In this document: positions 9,802 through 19,699 of the stretch, piece after piece
Numbering within the stretch: the first letter of the stretch is position 1
How the letters are laid out: the number at the start of each line of letters is the position of its first letter
Assembly: GCF_900184035.1 (NCBI RefSeq)
Contig: NZ_FXWP01000010.1
Location: 415,144 to 479,143 of the forward strand
Length of the DNA: 64,000 bases
Direction of reading: 5' to 3'
From: Kosakonia pseudosacchari
GTDB lineage: Bacteria > Pseudomonadota > Gammaproteobacteria > Enterobacterales > Enterobacteriaceae
Notes under the pieces: generated by a model
Told to the model about the DNA's origin: nothing
Database searches by the model: none
The model's input: only the letters and a program-made list of their open reading frames with translations
Translations under genes and position numbers: made by a program

Positions 9802-11979
9802 ATGGCGCGTCCTAACACTGCTCAGCCAGTCAACACTACGCTGCGTAAAATCGCAGTTGTAGTAGCCACAGCGGTTAGCGGCATGTCTGTTTACGCACAG
9901 GCTGCAACAACCCAAAAAGAAGAGACCATCACCGTTACCACCAGCGCGGCACCCCAGGAAAGCGCATGGGGACCCGCGCCGACTATCGCGGCAAAACGTT
10001 CCGCCACGGCGACCAAAACGGATACCCCGATTGAAAAGACGCCGCAGTCTGTTTCGGTGGTAACGAATGAAGAGATGCAAATCCGTCAGCCTGCCTCGGT
10101 GAAAGAAGCGCTGGGTTATACGCCTGGCGTGGTGGTTAGCAACCGTGGTGCATCGAACACTTACGACTTCGTCAGCATTCGTGGTTTCTCCACACCTGGA
10201 CCTACGCAGAACAACTACCTGGATGGCATTAAACTGCAGGGGGATTACTACAGCGGTGCGACCATCGATCCCTACATGCTGGAGCGTGTTGAACTGATGC
10301 GTGGACCGACTTCCGTTCTGTACGGTAAGAGCAATCCGGGCGGTATCATCGCGATGGTCAGCAAGCGTCCGACCACCGAGCCGCTGCATGAAATTCAGTT
10401 CAAAATGGGCACCGATAATCTCTACCAGACTGGTTTCGATTTTAGCGATGCGCTGGATGATGACGGCAAGTATGCTTACCGCTTGACCGGTCTTGCACGT
10501 TCTAACGATGAGCAGCAGGACTTTGCGAAACAAAAACGCTACGCCATTGCACCGTCATTTAGCTGGCGCCCGGATGATAAAACCAACCTGACATTGCTGG
10601 CGAACATTCAGAACGAACCGAATACGGGTTATTACGGTTGGTTGCCAAAAGAGGGCACGGTTGAGCCATTGGCTTCGGGAAAACGTGTCTCGCCAGGCTT
10701 TACTGACAGTGCGCCGAACAACGAATATTCCCGTTATCAGCGCCTGGTGGGTTACAGTTTTGAACACGCGTTTGATGATGTGTTCACCGTTCGCCAGAAC
10801 CTGCGCTACAGCCAGATTAAAACCTCGCAGAAAACCGTTTATGGCTTTGGCGCTACAAACGATCAGCTTACACGTTCAATCATTGTGGCTGACGAAGACT
10901 ACAGCGATTTCGGCGTCGACACCCAGTTAGAAAGTAAATTCGCGACGGGTGATGTTTCCCACATCGTTCTGACGGGCATTGATTACTCCCGTTTTCGTAA
11001 TGACATCAAAAACGCCTACGGAAGTGCGCCTACGCTGGATATGAATAATCCGGTTTATACCGATGTTGATTTCCCGACCGCGACGCCTTTCCAGTTAAAT
11101 ACCCAACACCAAACCGGGCTGTACGTTCAGGACCAACTGGAATGGAATAAGTGGGTGGCAACCGTCGGCGGTCGTTATGACTGGTCCGAACAGGCAACGC
11201 TTATTCGCAGTAGCGGCCAGAAAGTGAAGCGCGATGACAATCAGTTTACCTGGCGTGCCGGGGTGAACTATCTCTTCGATAATGGCATTACGCCTTATGC
11301 CAGCTATAGCGAATCTTTTGAGCCTAACCCGTCAAAAGCCTGGGCTGCGACCCCTGCTGATAACGTGGCTTATGCGCCGTCGAAAGGTAAGCAATACGAA
11401 GCGGGCGTGAAATACGTACCGAAAGATATGCCGGTTGTTATTACGGGCGCGCTTTATCAGCTCACCAAAACAAACAACCTGACTACGGATCCGACTAACC
11501 CGTTCGCACAAGTTCCTGCAGGTGAAATTCGCTCTCGTGGCGTTGAACTGGAGGCAAAAGCCGCAGTTAACGCGAACGTCAACGTAACGGCGTCCTACAC
11601 CTATACCAATGCCGAGTACACGCAGGACACCACGCTGAAAGGCAAAACGCCGGTACAAATTCCGAAACATATGGCTTCCTTGTGGGGTGACTACACCTTC
11701 AACTCGGGCATGCTTTCTGGCCTGACCGTGGGTACAGGTGGCCGTTTAATCGGTTCCAGCTACGGCGATCCGAATAACACATTCAAGGTCGGTAGTGCGG
11801 CGGTGATGGATGCCGTGGTGAAATACGATCTGGCACGCTTTGGCCTGGCGGGCTCCAGCCTTGCTGTGAACGTCACTAACCTGCTTGATCGTGAATACGT
11901 CTCAAGCTGTTTCGACACCTATGGCTGCTTCTGGGGCGCAGAACGCCAGGTGGTGGCGACAGCAACCTTCCGCTTCTAA
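9802..11979 (+). CDS. fhuA: Ferrichrome outer membrane receptor, TonB dependent, shortened surface loops
   Basis: FhuA imports ferrichrome across the outer membrane using TonB energy and is the receptor for phages T1, T5 and phi80, colicin M and microcin J25 in E. coli. A signal peptide (cleavage after VYAQA, near residue 34) is followed by a TonB box (ETITVTT), the plug domain and a 22-strand barrel ending in Phe (ATFRF). It is 725 aa against 747 in E. coli. The differences lie in extracellular loops: the loop-4 segment between VYG (346) and VDTQ is about 19 residues shorter and lacks both cysteines, the loop-5 segment is about 9 shorter, and a later loop is about 5 longer. The C-terminal cysteine pair (SSCFDTYGC) is kept. 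Confidence 0.95.
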   Translation: MARPNTAQPVNTTLRKIAVVVATAVSGMSVYAQAATTQKEETITVTTSAAPQESAWGPAPTIAAKRSATATKTDTPIEKTPQSVSVVTNEEMQIRQPASVKEALGYTPGVVVSNRGASNTYDFVSIRGFSTPGPTQNNYLDGIKLQGDYYSGATIDPYMLERVELMRGPTSVLYGKSNPGGIIAMVSKRPTTEPLHEIQFKMGTDNLYQTGFDFSDALDDDGKYAYRLTGLARSNDEQQDFAKQKRYAIAPSFSWRPDDKTNLTLLANIQNEPNTGYYGWLPKEGTVEPLASGKRVSPGFTDSAPNNEYSRYQRLVGYSFEHAFDDVFTVRQNLRYSQIKTSQKTVYGFGATNDQLTRSIIVADEDYSDFGVDTQLESKFATGDVSHIVLTGIDYSRFRNDIKNAYGSAPTLDMNNPVYTDVDFPTATPFQLNTQHQTGLYVQDQLEWNKWVATVGGRYDWSEQATLIRSSGQKVKRDDNQFTWRAGVNYLFDNGITPYASYSESFEPNPSKAWAATPADNVAYAPSKGKQYEAGVKYVPKDMPVVITGALYQLTKTNNLTTDPTNPFAQVPAGEIRSRGVELEAKAAVNANVNVTASYTYTNAEYTQDTTLKGKTPVQIPKHMASLWGDYTFNSGMLSGLTVGTGGRLIGSSYGDPNNTFKVGSAAVMDAVVKYDLARFGLAGSSLAVNVTNLLDREYVSSCFDTYGCFWGAERQVVATATFRF

Positions 11980-11988
11980 TCTCTCTTC

Positions 11989-12012
11989 GGGCACGGTTCG
12001 CCGTGCCCTTTT
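11989..12012 (+). terminator. UUCG-tetraloop intrinsic terminator between fhuA and fhuC
   Basis: GGGCACGG (11989-11996), a TTCG loop (11997-12000) and CCGTGCCC (12001-12008) form a perfect 8-bp stem followed by TTTT. It lies 9 nt after the fhuA stop and ends 14 nt before the fhuC ATG. It would reduce fhuCDB transcription relative to fhuA. Confidence 0.9.
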
Positions 12013-12026
12013 ATAAGTTGGCAATC

Positions 12027-12824
12027 ATGCAGGAAAACAAAGCGCTTCCCGATACCACCTTTCAACTTACCGATGTCACCTTTCGTGTTCCCGGACGCAC
12101 GTTGCTGCACCCGTTGTCGCTCACCTTTCCGGTGGGTAAAGTCACCGGTTTGATTGGCCACAACGGTTCCGGTAAATCCACGCTGCTGAAAATGCTTGGC
12201 CGCCACCAGCCGCCATCGGACGGGGATATCCTGCTTGATGGGCAGCCGCTTGAGAGCTGGAACAGCAAAGCGTTCGCCCGCAAAGTGGCCTATCTGCCGC
12301 AGCAGTTGCCGCAGGCGGAAGGGATGACGGTTCGTGAACTGGTGGCGATTGGCCGCTACCCGTGGCACGGGGCGTTGGGACGTTTTGGCATTGCCGACAG
12401 AGAAAAAGTGGAAGAAGCGATTGCGCTGGTGGGGTTAAAACCGCTGGCGCACCGCCTGGTGGATAGCCTTTCCGGCGGCGAGCGCCAGCGCGCGTGGATT
12501 GCCATGCTGGTAGCGCAGGACAGCCGTTGCCTGCTGCTGGATGAACCCACCTCGGCGCTGGACATCGCCCATCAGGTGGATGTGCTGGCGCTGGTGCACC
12601 GGTTGAGCCAGCAGCGCGGGCTGACGGTGATTGCTGTGCTGCACGATATCAATATGGCGGCGCGATATTGCGATTATCTGGTGGCGCTGCGCGGCGGTGA
12701 AATGATCGCCGAAGGGACGCCGGAAAGGTTAATGCGCGCCGAAACGCTGGAACAGATTTACGGCATCCCGATGGGGATCCTGCCGCATCCTGCGGGTGCA
12801 GCACCGGTGAGTTTTGTCTACTGA
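12027..12824 (+). CDS. fhuC: Ferric hydroxamate ABC transporter ATPase
   Basis: FhuC is the cytoplasmic ATPase that drives uptake through FhuB. Walker A is GHNGSGKST (44-52), the signature is LSGGERQ, and Walker B with D-loop is LLLDEPTSALD, followed by the switch His in AVLHDIN. I chose the ATG at 12027 (MQENKALP, 265 aa, as in E. coli). The upstream ATG at 12003 would start inside the terminator stem. The Shine-Dalgarno is weak (AAGTTGG), which fits low expression after a terminator. The TGA stop overlaps the fhuD ATG by one base. Confidence 0.96.
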   Translation: MQENKALPDTTFQLTDVTFRVPGRTLLHPLSLTFPVGKVTGLIGHNGSGKSTLLKMLGRHQPPSDGDILLDGQPLESWNSKAFARKVAYLPQQLPQAEGMTVRELVAIGRYPWHGALGRFGIADREKVEEAIALVGLKPLAHRLVDSLSGGERQRAWIAMLVAQDSRCLLLDEPTSALDIAHQVDVLALVHRLSQQRGLTVIAVLHDINMAARYCDYLVALRGGEMIAEGTPERLMRAETLEQIYGIPMGILPHPAGAAPVSFVY

Positions 12825-13714
12825 TGGCTGGATTACATCACATTAGCCGTCGTCGCTTACTGACGGCGATGGCGCTCTCTCCCCTGTTGTGGAACATGCG
12901 CAGCGCGCAAGCAGCGGCGATCGATCCCACGCGTATTGTCGCGCTGGAGTGGCTGCCGGTTGAATTGCTGCTGGCGCTCGGCGTCGCGCCTTATGGCGTG
13001 GCGGATGTGCAGAGTTACAACTTGTGGGTCAACGAGCCTGCGCTGCCCGCTTCGGTGATTGACGTTGGGCTACGTACCGAGCCCAATCTCGAATTACTGA
13101 CGCAAATGAAACCCTCCTGGCTGGTGTGGTCGGCAGGTTATGGCCCTTCCGAAGCGAAGCTGGCGAAAATCGCGCCGGGACGCGGCTTCACTTTTAGCGA
13201 TGGCAAAAAGCCGCTCGCCATGGCCAGGCACTCGTTAAACGAGATGGCGCAGATCCTGAATCTGGAAGCGGAGGCGAAAAAACATCTCGACGAATTTGAT
13301 GCCCTGATTGAAGCGCGAAAACCGCATTTTGCGCGTCGTGGCGATCGCCCGTTGTTGATGATCACCTTGCTCGACCCGCGCCATGTGCTGGCGTTTGGGC
13401 CGAACTGCCTGTTCCAGGAAGTGCTCGATAGCGTGGGTATTCGTAACGCCTGGCACGGCGAAACCTCTTTCTGGGGCAGCGTGGCGGTGGGTATCGACCG
13501 GCTGGCGGAATACAAAGACGTTGATGTTATCTGTTTCGATCACGGTAACGAGCAGGATATGCAAAAACTGATGGCGACGCCGTTGTGGCAGGCAATGCCC
13601 TTCGTGCGCGCCGGGCGTTTCCAGCGGGTTCCGGCGGTCTGGTTTTATGGCGCAACGCTGTCGGCGATGCATTTTATCCGCGTGCTGGACAACGCGCTGG
13701 GAGGCCGGGCATGA
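12824..13714 (+). CDS. fhuD: Ferric hydroxamate periplasmic binding protein
   Basis: FhuD captures ferric hydroxamate siderophores in the periplasm and passes them to FhuB. It is 296 aa and begins with a twin-arginine type leader: SRRRLLTAM is followed by a hydrophobic stretch and cleavage near AQAA, so Tat export is likely, as in E. coli. The body is a class III binding fold with a long helix linking the lobes (LNEMAQILNLEAEAKKHLDE). The start is fused to the fhuC stop (TGATG), and its own stop overlaps the fhuB start (ATGA). Confidence 0.96.
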   Translation: MAGLHHISRRRLLTAMALSPLLWNMRSAQAAAIDPTRIVALEWLPVELLLALGVAPYGVADVQSYNLWVNEPALPASVIDVGLRTEPNLELLTQMKPSWLVWSAGYGPSEAKLAKIAPGRGFTFSDGKKPLAMARHSLNEMAQILNLEAEAKKHLDEFDALIEARKPHFARRGDRPLLMITLLDPRHVLAFGPNCLFQEVLDSVGIRNAWHGETSFWGSVAVGIDRLAEYKDVDVICFDHGNEQDMQKLMATPLWQAMPFVRAGRFQRVPAVWFYGATLSAMHFIRVLDNALGGRA

Positions 13715-15693
13715 ACCGACGTGTTTCGCCTTTCCCGGCGTTGCTGCTGACGGTGCTGTTTATCACTGCCGCCGCGCTTACCTGGAACAATTTAACCGTC
13801 GCCTTGCCGCGTGCGCAGTGGGCGCAGGCATTCGTCGCGCCGGACATCAACTTTATCGATCAGATGCTGTTTCACTACAGCCTGTTGCCGCGTCTGGTGA
13901 TTTCTCTGTTGGTTGGTGCCGGGCTTGGTCTGGTCGGTGTGCTGTTTCAGCAGGTGCTGCGTAACCCGCTTGCCGAACCGACCACGCTCGGTGTGGCGAC
14001 CGGCGCGCAATTGGGCATTACCGTGACCACGCTGTGGGCGATCCCCGGTGTGCTGGCTTCACAGTTTGCCGCGCTTGCCGGGGCATGTGCGGTCGGTGCG
14101 CTGGTGTTTGGCGTTGCCTGGGGCAAGCGTTTGTCGCCAGTGACGTTGATCCTCGCCGGTCTGGTGGTGAGCTTGTATTGCGGGGCGATTAACCAGTTGC
14201 TGGCGCTGTTCCATCACGATCAGCTGCAAAGCATGTTTTTATGGAGCACCGGGACGCTAACGCAAACCGACTGGAGCATCGTGCAGCGCTTGTGGCCGCA
14301 GCTGCTTGGCTGTGCGGTGTTAACGTTGCTGCTGTTGCGCCCGCTGACGCTGATGGGGCTGGATGACGGCGTTGCGCGAAATCTTGGCCTGGCATTGTCG
14401 CTGGCGCGTCTGGCAGCGCTGACGCTGGCGATTGCGCTGAGTGCGTTACTGGTCAATGCGGTCGGCATTATCGGTTTTATCGGCCTGTTTGCACCGCTGT
14501 TGGCGAAAATGCTCGGTGCGCGTCGTTTGTTGTCACGCCTGCTGCTGGCACCACTGATTGGCGCGCTGATCCTCTGGCTTTCCGATCAAGTGATCTGGTG
14601 GCTGACACGCGTATGGATGGAGGTTTCCACCGGTTCGATTACCGCGCTGATTGGTGCGCCGCTGTTGCTGTGGCTGTTGCCGCGTCTGCGCAGTATGAGC
14701 GCTCCGGCAATGAACGCCGGGGATAACGTGGCCGCTGAGCGTCAGCAGGTACAGTGGTTTGCGTTGGGTGGCTTAGTGCTCCTGTTGCTGGCGATGGGGT
14801 TAGCACTGACCTTCGGGCGTGACGCGGCAGGCTGGCACTTCGCAAGCGGTCAGTTGCTTGAGGAACTGATGCCGTGGCGCTGGCCGCGCATTGTCGCGGC
14901 GCTTACCGCTGGCGTGATGCTGGCGGTGGCGGGCTGTATTATTCAGCGCCTGACCGGTAATCCGATGGCCAGCCCGGAAGTGCTGGGCATAAGCTCAGGC
15001 GCGGCGTTTGGCGTAGTGTTAATGCTGTTCTTCGTACCGGGTAACGCGTTTGGCTGGTTGATGCCTGCCGGTAGTCTGGGCGCGGCGATGACGCTACTGA
15101 TCATTATGGTTGCCGCCGGTCGCGGCGGATTTTCACCGCACCGAATGCTGCTGGCGGGGATGGCGCTCAGCACCGCGTTCACCATGCTGCTGATGATGCT
15201 GCAGGCAAGTGGCGACCCGCGTATGGCGACGATCCTGACGTGGATCTCCGGGAGTACTTATAACGCCTCTGCTGAGCAGGTCTGGCGTACCGGAGCGATG
15301 ATGGTCCTTTTGCTGGCGCTGACACCGCTGTGTCGTCGCTGGTTAATGATCTTGCCGCTCGGCGGTGATACCGCGCGTTCGGTCGGGATGGCGTTGACAT
15401 CGTCGCGCGTCGGCCTGCTGTTACTGGCGGCAGCGCTCACGGCAACAGCGACGATGACCATTGGCCCGCTGAGTTTTGTTGGCCTGATGGCTCCGCATAT
15501 CGCGCGGATGATGGGTTTTCGGCGCACGATGCCGCATATGGTGATTTCGGCGCTGGTGGGGGGATTACTTCTGGTGTTTGCCGACTGGTGCGGACGGATG
15601 CTGCTGTTTCCGTTTCAGATCCCTGCCGGGTTGCTGTCGACCTTTATCGGCGCGCCGTACTTTATCTATTTGCTGAGAAAGCAGAGCCGCTAA
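13711..15693 (+). CDS. fhuB: Ferric hydroxamate ABC transporter permease
   Basis: FhuB is an inner-membrane permease made of two fused FecCD-type halves. Each half has about ten membrane segments and a coupling motif of the type NPLAEPTTLGVATGA (first half) and NPMASPEVLGISSGA (second half). At 660 aa it equals E. coli FhuB. The ATG at 13711 overlaps the fhuD stop by 4 nt; a longer reading frame back to 13585 would lie wholly inside fhuD and lacks homology. It works with FhuC and FhuD and closes the operon before a terminator. Confidence 0.97.
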   Translation: MNRRVSPFPALLLTVLFITAAALTWNNLTVALPRAQWAQAFVAPDINFIDQMLFHYSLLPRLVISLLVGAGLGLVGVLFQQVLRNPLAEPTTLGVATGAQLGITVTTLWAIPGVLASQFAALAGACAVGALVFGVAWGKRLSPVTLILAGLVVSLYCGAINQLLALFHHDQLQSMFLWSTGTLTQTDWSIVQRLWPQLLGCAVLTLLLLRPLTLMGLDDGVARNLGLALSLARLAALTLAIALSALLVNAVGIIGFIGLFAPLLAKMLGARRLLSRLLLAPLIGALILWLSDQVIWWLTRVWMEVSTGSITALIGAPLLLWLLPRLRSMSAPAMNAGDNVAAERQQVQWFALGGLVLLLLAMGLALTFGRDAAGWHFASGQLLEELMPWRWPRIVAALTAGVMLAVAGCIIQRLTGNPMASPEVLGISSGAAFGVVLMLFFVPGNAFGWLMPAGSLGAAMTLLIIMVAAGRGGFSPHRMLLAGMALSTAFTMLLMMLQASGDPRMATILTWISGSTYNASAEQVWRTGAMMVLLLALTPLCRRWLMILPLGGDTARSVGMALTSSRVGLLLLAAALTATATMTIGPLSFVGLMAPHIARMMGFRRTMPHMVISALVGGLLLVFADWCGRMLLFPFQIPAGLLSTFIGAPYFIYLLRKQSR

Positions 15694-15699
15694 AAGAGC

Positions 15700-15724
15700 G
15701 CCTCTCCCGTCGGGGAGAGGCTTT
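15700..15724. terminator. Terminator between convergent fhuB and hemL
   Basis: GCCTCTCCC (15700-15708) pairs with GGGAGAGGC (15713-15721) around GTCG, followed by TTT on the plus strand and by CTCTTTT on the minus strand. It sits between the fhuB stop (15693) and the hemL stop (15730) and could serve both. Confidence 0.8.
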
Positions 15725-15729
15725 GCGAA

Positions 15730-17010
15730 TTACAATTTGGCGAATGCGCGACGCGCGGCATCGATGGTGTTATCAATGTCCTCTTCACTGTGCGCAACCG
15801 ACATAAAGCCCGCTTCAAACGCTGACGGTGCCAGATAAACGCCTTCTTCCAGCATCAGATGGAAGAAGCGTTTAAAACGTTCAACGTCGCACTTCACCAC
15901 ATCCTGGTAGCTGGTCACGCTATCGGCATCGGTAAAGAACAGACCAAACATCCCGCCGACATGGTTGACCACCAGCGGAATGCCGGCGTCCTGCGCGGCT
16001 TCAAGCAGGCCGTTGGCCAGTTGCGTGGTCAGCTCGGTCAGCGTGGCGTGAATGCCCGGTTGGGCAACTTCGGTTAAACAGGCATAGCCCGCCGCCATGG
16101 CAATCGGGTTACCGGAGAGCGTACCGGCCTGGTAGACCGGGCCGGTAGGTGCCAGCGCGTCCATCACCTCGCGACGCCCGCCGAATGCGCCAACTGGCAT
16201 GCCGCCGCCGATGATTTTGCCAAGGCAGGTCAGATCCGGTGTGACACCGTAATAATCCTGCGCACCCGCCAGCGCGACGCGGAAACCGGTCATCACTTCA
16301 TCAATAATCAGCAACGCGCCAAATTCATCGCACAGCGTGCGCAGGCCTGGCAGGAATTCCGGCAGCGGCGGCACACAGTTCATGTTTCCAGCCACCGGCT
16401 CAACGATAATGCAGGCGATCTCCTGCGGATATTGCTCAAACGCCGCGCGTACCGAGCTGAGATCGTTATAGGTGCAGGTGAGGGTATGTTTAGCGAAATC
16501 GGCCGGGACGCCCGGTGAGTTCGGCTGGCCCAGGGTTAACGCGCCGGAACCGGCTTTCACCAGCAGGCAGTCGGCGTGACCGTGGTAGCAGCCTTCGAAT
16601 TTGATGATCTTATCGCGGCCGGTAAACCCGCGCGCCAGACGAATGGCGCTCATCGTCGCTTCGGTACCGGAGTTCACCATGCGCACCATATCCATGGTCG
16701 GCACCAGCTCAGTGACCAGCTCCGCCATTTTGACTTCCATTTCGGTAGGTGCGCCGAAGCTCAGGCCGCGGCTGGCGGCTTCAATCACCGCGTTGCGAAT
16801 CGCCGGATGGTTGTGACCGAGCACCATGGGCCCCCAGGATCCGACGTAATCGATATAGGCTTTGCCGTCGACATCATACAAATAAGCACCGTCAGCACGC
16901 TCGATAAACAGCGGCGTACCGCCCACGCCGGTAAAGGCGCGTACGGGTGAGTTCACACCGCCCGGGATAAGCTCACGCGCTGCGTTATAGAGGTTTTCAG
17001 ACTTACTCAT
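15730..17010 (-). CDS. hemL: Glutamate-1-semialdehyde 2,1-aminomutase
   Basis: HemL converts glutamate-1-semialdehyde to 5-aminolevulinate in the C5 route to haem, using pyridoxamine/pyridoxal phosphate. It is a class III aminotransferase fold with [16 protein letters not shown], the cofactor aspartate region [12 protein letters not shown] and the Schiff-base lysine in [11 protein letters not shown] chose MSKSENLY at 17010 (426 aa, as in E. coli) over an ATG three codons upstream. It is divergent from clcA, with 170 bp between starts. Confidence 0.97.
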   Translation of the reverse strand: MSKSENLYNAARELIPGGVNSPVRAFTGVGGTPLFIERADGAYLYDVDGKAYIDYVGSWGPMVLGHNHPAIRNAVIEAASRGLSFGAPTEMEVKMAELVTELVPTMDMVRMVNSGTEATMSAIRLARGFTGRDKIIKFEGCYHGHADCLLVKAGSGALTLGQPNSPGVPADFAKHTLTCTYNDLSSVRAAFEQYPQEIACIIVEPVAGNMNCVPPLPEFLPGLRTLCDEFGALLIIDEVMTGFRVALAGAQDYYGVTPDLTCLGKIIGGGMPVGAFGGRREVMDALAPTGPVYQAGTLSGNPIAMAAGYACLTEVAQPGIHATLTELTTQLANGLLEAAQDAGIPLVVNHVGGMFGLFFTDADSVTSYQDVVKCDVERFKRFFHLMLEEGVYLAPSAFEAGFMSVAHSEEDIDNTIDAARRAFAKL

Positions 17011-17180
17011 GCTTTTCATTCCTGGTTCGTGGAAAAATCAATGCCGGTCATTCTATGTGATTACGGGAATGTTATGAAAGTTTTGCCCCGGTGAAACGAC
17101 ATATTTTGCAGGGATTTTGCCCGCGACGCGGCGGCACTTGCCGGGTAAAATGCCCCTTTTGTATTACTTATCGAAAACCC

Positions 17181-18587
17181 ATGTCAGCACAAATCCCTTC
17201 ATTTGAACAACAGCAGGTTGAGCAACGGCGACGCCGCAACATCATGCGCCAGATGCTGCAACGCGATAAAACGCCACTGGCGATTTTGCTGGTTGCCGCC
17301 GTCGCGGGCGCCGTCACAGGATTGGTCGGCGTATTTTTTGAAAAAGCCGTGAACGCGGTGTTGAACGCACGGATTGGCGCGCTGGCGCAGGTGGCGGACA
17401 GCGCACTGGTGTGGCCGCTGGCCTTTATTGGCTCGGCAGTGCTGGCGATGATGGGCTATTTTCTGGTGCGTCGGTTCGCGCCTGAGGCTGGCGGTTCGGG
17501 CATTCCGGAAATTGAAGGTGCGCTGGAGGAGCTGCGTCCGGTGCGCTGGTGGCGGGTCTTACCGGTTAAGTTTTTCGGCGGGATGGGAACGCTTGGCGCG
17601 GGCATGGTGCTGGGTCGGGAAGGGCCAACTGTGCAGATCGGCGGCAATATCGGGCGCATGATGAGCGATCTGTTTCGCCTGCGCAGCGGTGAAGCGCGTC
17701 ATACGTTGCTGGCGACCGGCGCGGCAGCCGGGCTTTCCGCCGCGTTTAACGCGCCGCTGGCCGGCATTCTTTTCATCATAGAAGAGATGCGTTCGCAGTT
17801 TCACTACAACCTGATCTCGATTAAAGCGGTGTTCACCGGCGTGATTATGTCGAGCATTGTCTTTCGCGTGTTTAACGGCGAGGCGGCGGTCATTGATGTC
17901 GGTAAGCTCAGCAATGCGCCGGTGAATACGCTGTGGCTTTATCTGCTGTTGGGCATGATTTTTGGCGCGATCGGGCCGCTATTTAACACGCTGGTGTTGC
18001 GCACCCAGGATCTGTTTCAGCGTATCCACGGCGGGCATACCGGGAAATGGGTGTTGGTTGGCGGTGTCATCGGCGGCGGCTGCGGCGTTCTTGGCTTGAT
18101 TGCGCCCGCGCTCTCCGGCGGCGGTTTTGCGCTTATCCCGATTGCGACCGCTGGCAATTATACCGTTGGCGCATTGCTGTTTATTTTCCTTATTCGTGTG
18201 GCAACCACATTACTCTGTTTTAGTTCCGGTGCGCCTGGCGGCATTTTTGCGCCGATGCTGGCGCTTGGCACGGTATTAGGCATGGCGTTTGGCAGCGCGA
18301 GCGCAGCGATTTTTCCGCATTATCAGCTCGACGCGGGAACGTTCGCGATCGCCGGAATGGGGGCATTACTGGCCGCTTCGCTGCGGGCGCCGCTGACCGG
18401 GATCGTGCTGGTTCTGGAAATGACTGACAATTATCAGCTTATTTTGCCAATGATCATTACCTGTCTTGGTGCGACACTGTTAGCACAGTTTTTAGGCGGA
18501 AAACCGCTCTATTCCGCGATCCTGGCACGTACGCTTGCCAGGCAGGATGCGGCTCGCGAAAGTGAGTTGCCGCGGGAGAATACTTGA
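17181..18587 (+). CDS. clcA: H+/Cl- exchange antiporter ClcA
   Basis: ClcA exchanges two chloride ions for one proton and supports extreme acid resistance. It has the anion-path motifs GSGIPE, GREGPT (gating Glu147) and GAPGGIFAP, the proton-path Glu202 in IIEEM, and the conserved Tyr in KPLYSAIL. It is 468 aa when started at the ATG 17181, against 473 in E. coli. The N-terminal 25 residues are the least conserved part. The frame extends upstream to 17091, but that section has no homology. erpA follows 81 nt later. Confidence 0.95.
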   Translation: MSAQIPSFEQQQVEQRRRRNIMRQMLQRDKTPLAILLVAAVAGAVTGLVGVFFEKAVNAVLNARIGALAQVADSALVWPLAFIGSAVLAMMGYFLVRRFAPEAGGSGIPEIEGALEELRPVRWWRVLPVKFFGGMGTLGAGMVLGREGPTVQIGGNIGRMMSDLFRLRSGEARHTLLATGAAAGLSAAFNAPLAGILFIIEEMRSQFHYNLISIKAVFTGVIMSSIVFRVFNGEAAVIDVGKLSNAPVNTLWLYLLLGMIFGAIGPLFNTLVLRTQDLFQRIHGGHTGKWVLVGGVIGGGCGVLGLIAPALSGGGFALIPIATAGNYTVGALLFIFLIRVATTLLCFSSGAPGGIFAPMLALGTVLGMAFGSASAAIFPHYQLDAGTFAIAGMGALLAASLRAPLTGIVLVLEMTDNYQLILPMIITCLGATLLAQFLGGKPLYSAILARTLARQDAARESELPRENT

Positions 18588-18668
18588 ACGATTTAGTAGC
18601 GTATTGGATAATAGCTGAAAAGGTCGGGTTACTATTTGACCAGATCGCAGTATCAACGGGAGCAAGAC

Positions 18669-19013
18669 ATGAGTGATGACGTAGCGTTGCCGCTGCAGTT
18701 TACCGACGCGGCAGCCAACAAAGTAAAAAACCTGATTGCGGACGAAGATAACCCAAATCTGAAGCTGCGTGTCTACATCACCGGTGGTGGTTGCAGCGGC
18801 TTCCAGTATGGTTTTACCTTTGACGATCAAATCAACGATGGTGATATGACCATTGAGAAGCAGGGCGTTGGCCTGGTGGTTGATCCGATGAGCCTGCAAT
18901 ATCTGGTTGGTGGTTCAGTCGACTACACCGAAGGTCTGGAAGGTTCCCGCTTTGTGGTGACTAACCCGAACGCGACCAGCACCTGTGGTTGCGGTTCTTC
19001 ATTCAGTATTTAA
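18669..19013 (+). CDS. erpA: Iron-sulfur cluster insertion protein ErpA
   Basis: ErpA is an A-type carrier that delivers Fe-S clusters to targets such as IspG and IspH of the isoprenoid pathway. The three ligand cysteines are present: GGGCSG (C42) and CGCGS (C106, C108). The 114-aa length matches E. coli and the sequence is nearly identical. The ATG at 18669 follows GGGAGCAAGAC; the frame extends 11 codons upstream without homology. A terminator follows. Confidence 0.97.
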   Translation: MSDDVALPLQFTDAAANKVKNLIADEDNPNLKLRVYITGGGCSGFQYGFTFDDQINDGDMTIEKQGVGLVVDPMSLQYLVGGSVDYTEGLEGSRFVVTNPNATSTCGCGSSFSI

Positions 19014-19030
19014 CCAATCCCATCGTGCAT

Positions 19031-19060
19031 AAAAAAGCCGTGTCACTGACACGGCTTTTT
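19031..19060. terminator. Bidirectional terminator between erpA and yadS
   Basis: AAAAAGCCGTGTC and GACACGGCTTTTT flank a short ACT loop; A-tracts and T-tracts on both sides allow it to act for erpA (plus) and yadS (minus). Confidence 0.93.
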
Positions 19061-19061
19061 G

Positions 19062-19685
19062 TTATCTGCCTGATTCATCAAGCGCAAACGTGGGTAACTT
19101 CAGGTGCCAGCGAATCGCCGCCAGCCTGATAACCAGCGTGACCACCATGCCCATCATACTTGCCGTTTCCAGCGGTATGGCAAAAAAGTGATACGCCGTC
19201 GCATGCACAATGCCACCCGCAATACAGGCGGTGGCGTAGATTTCGGTACGCAGGATCATCGGCACTTCGCGTGCCAGCACGTCCCGGATAATCCCGCCGC
19301 CAACGCCCGTAACGACGCCCATACAAATCGCCACCAGCGGGCCGGTTTCGGCGAGAAAGGCTTTATTCACGCCGATGCCGACAAACACCGCCAGCCCGAC
19401 GGCATCCAGTACCGGTAATATCCATTTCGGCAAGCGACGCGGCTGACGCACCAGCACAATGGTTAGCATGCAGGTCACCATCGCCACCACTAAATCCGTT
19501 GGATCTTTAACCCAGAACACCGGGCCGTGCGCCAGCGCCATATCGCGGATCGTCCCACCACCAACGGCGGTGACCACGCCGAGTACCAGCACACCAAACG
19601 GATCCATTCGCAGTTTTCCCGCCAGCAGAACGCCTGAAATCGCAAATACGGCGGTGCCGATAATATCCAGCCAGTAAACCAGCAT
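19062..19685 (-). CDS. yadS: TRIC-type trimeric intracellular cation channel family inner membrane protein
   Basis: This 207-aa membrane protein has two tandem glycine-rich repeats, VVTAVGGGTIRD and VVTGVGGGIIRD. They are the hallmark of the UPF0126/TRIC family, whose members form trimeric cation channels. About seven hydrophobic segments are visible. The substrate in enterobacteria is not established. A glycine-uptake role has been proposed for a family member (YicG), so transport of a small solute is also possible. It precedes no gene in its own direction; btuF lies upstream by 14 nt and may be cotranscribed. Confidence 0.9.
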   Translation of the reverse strand: MLVYWLDIIGTAVFAISGVLLAGKLRMDPFGVLVLGVVTAVGGGTIRDMALAHGPVFWVKDPTDLVVAMVTCMLTIVLVRQPRRLPKWILPVLDAVGLAVFVGIGVNKAFLAETGPLVAICMGVVTGVGGGIIRDVLAREVPMILRTEIYATACIAGGIVHATAYHFFAIPLETASMMGMVVTLVIRLAAIRWHLKLPTFALDESGR

Positions 19686-19699
19686 GGTGAATTCCCCGG

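Noticed and set aside
12003..12026. Upstream ATG start for fhuC giving 8 more residues
   Set aside because: This ATG overlaps the descending arm of the terminator hairpin and the added residues do not match the family. The ATG at 12027 gives the usual 265 aa.
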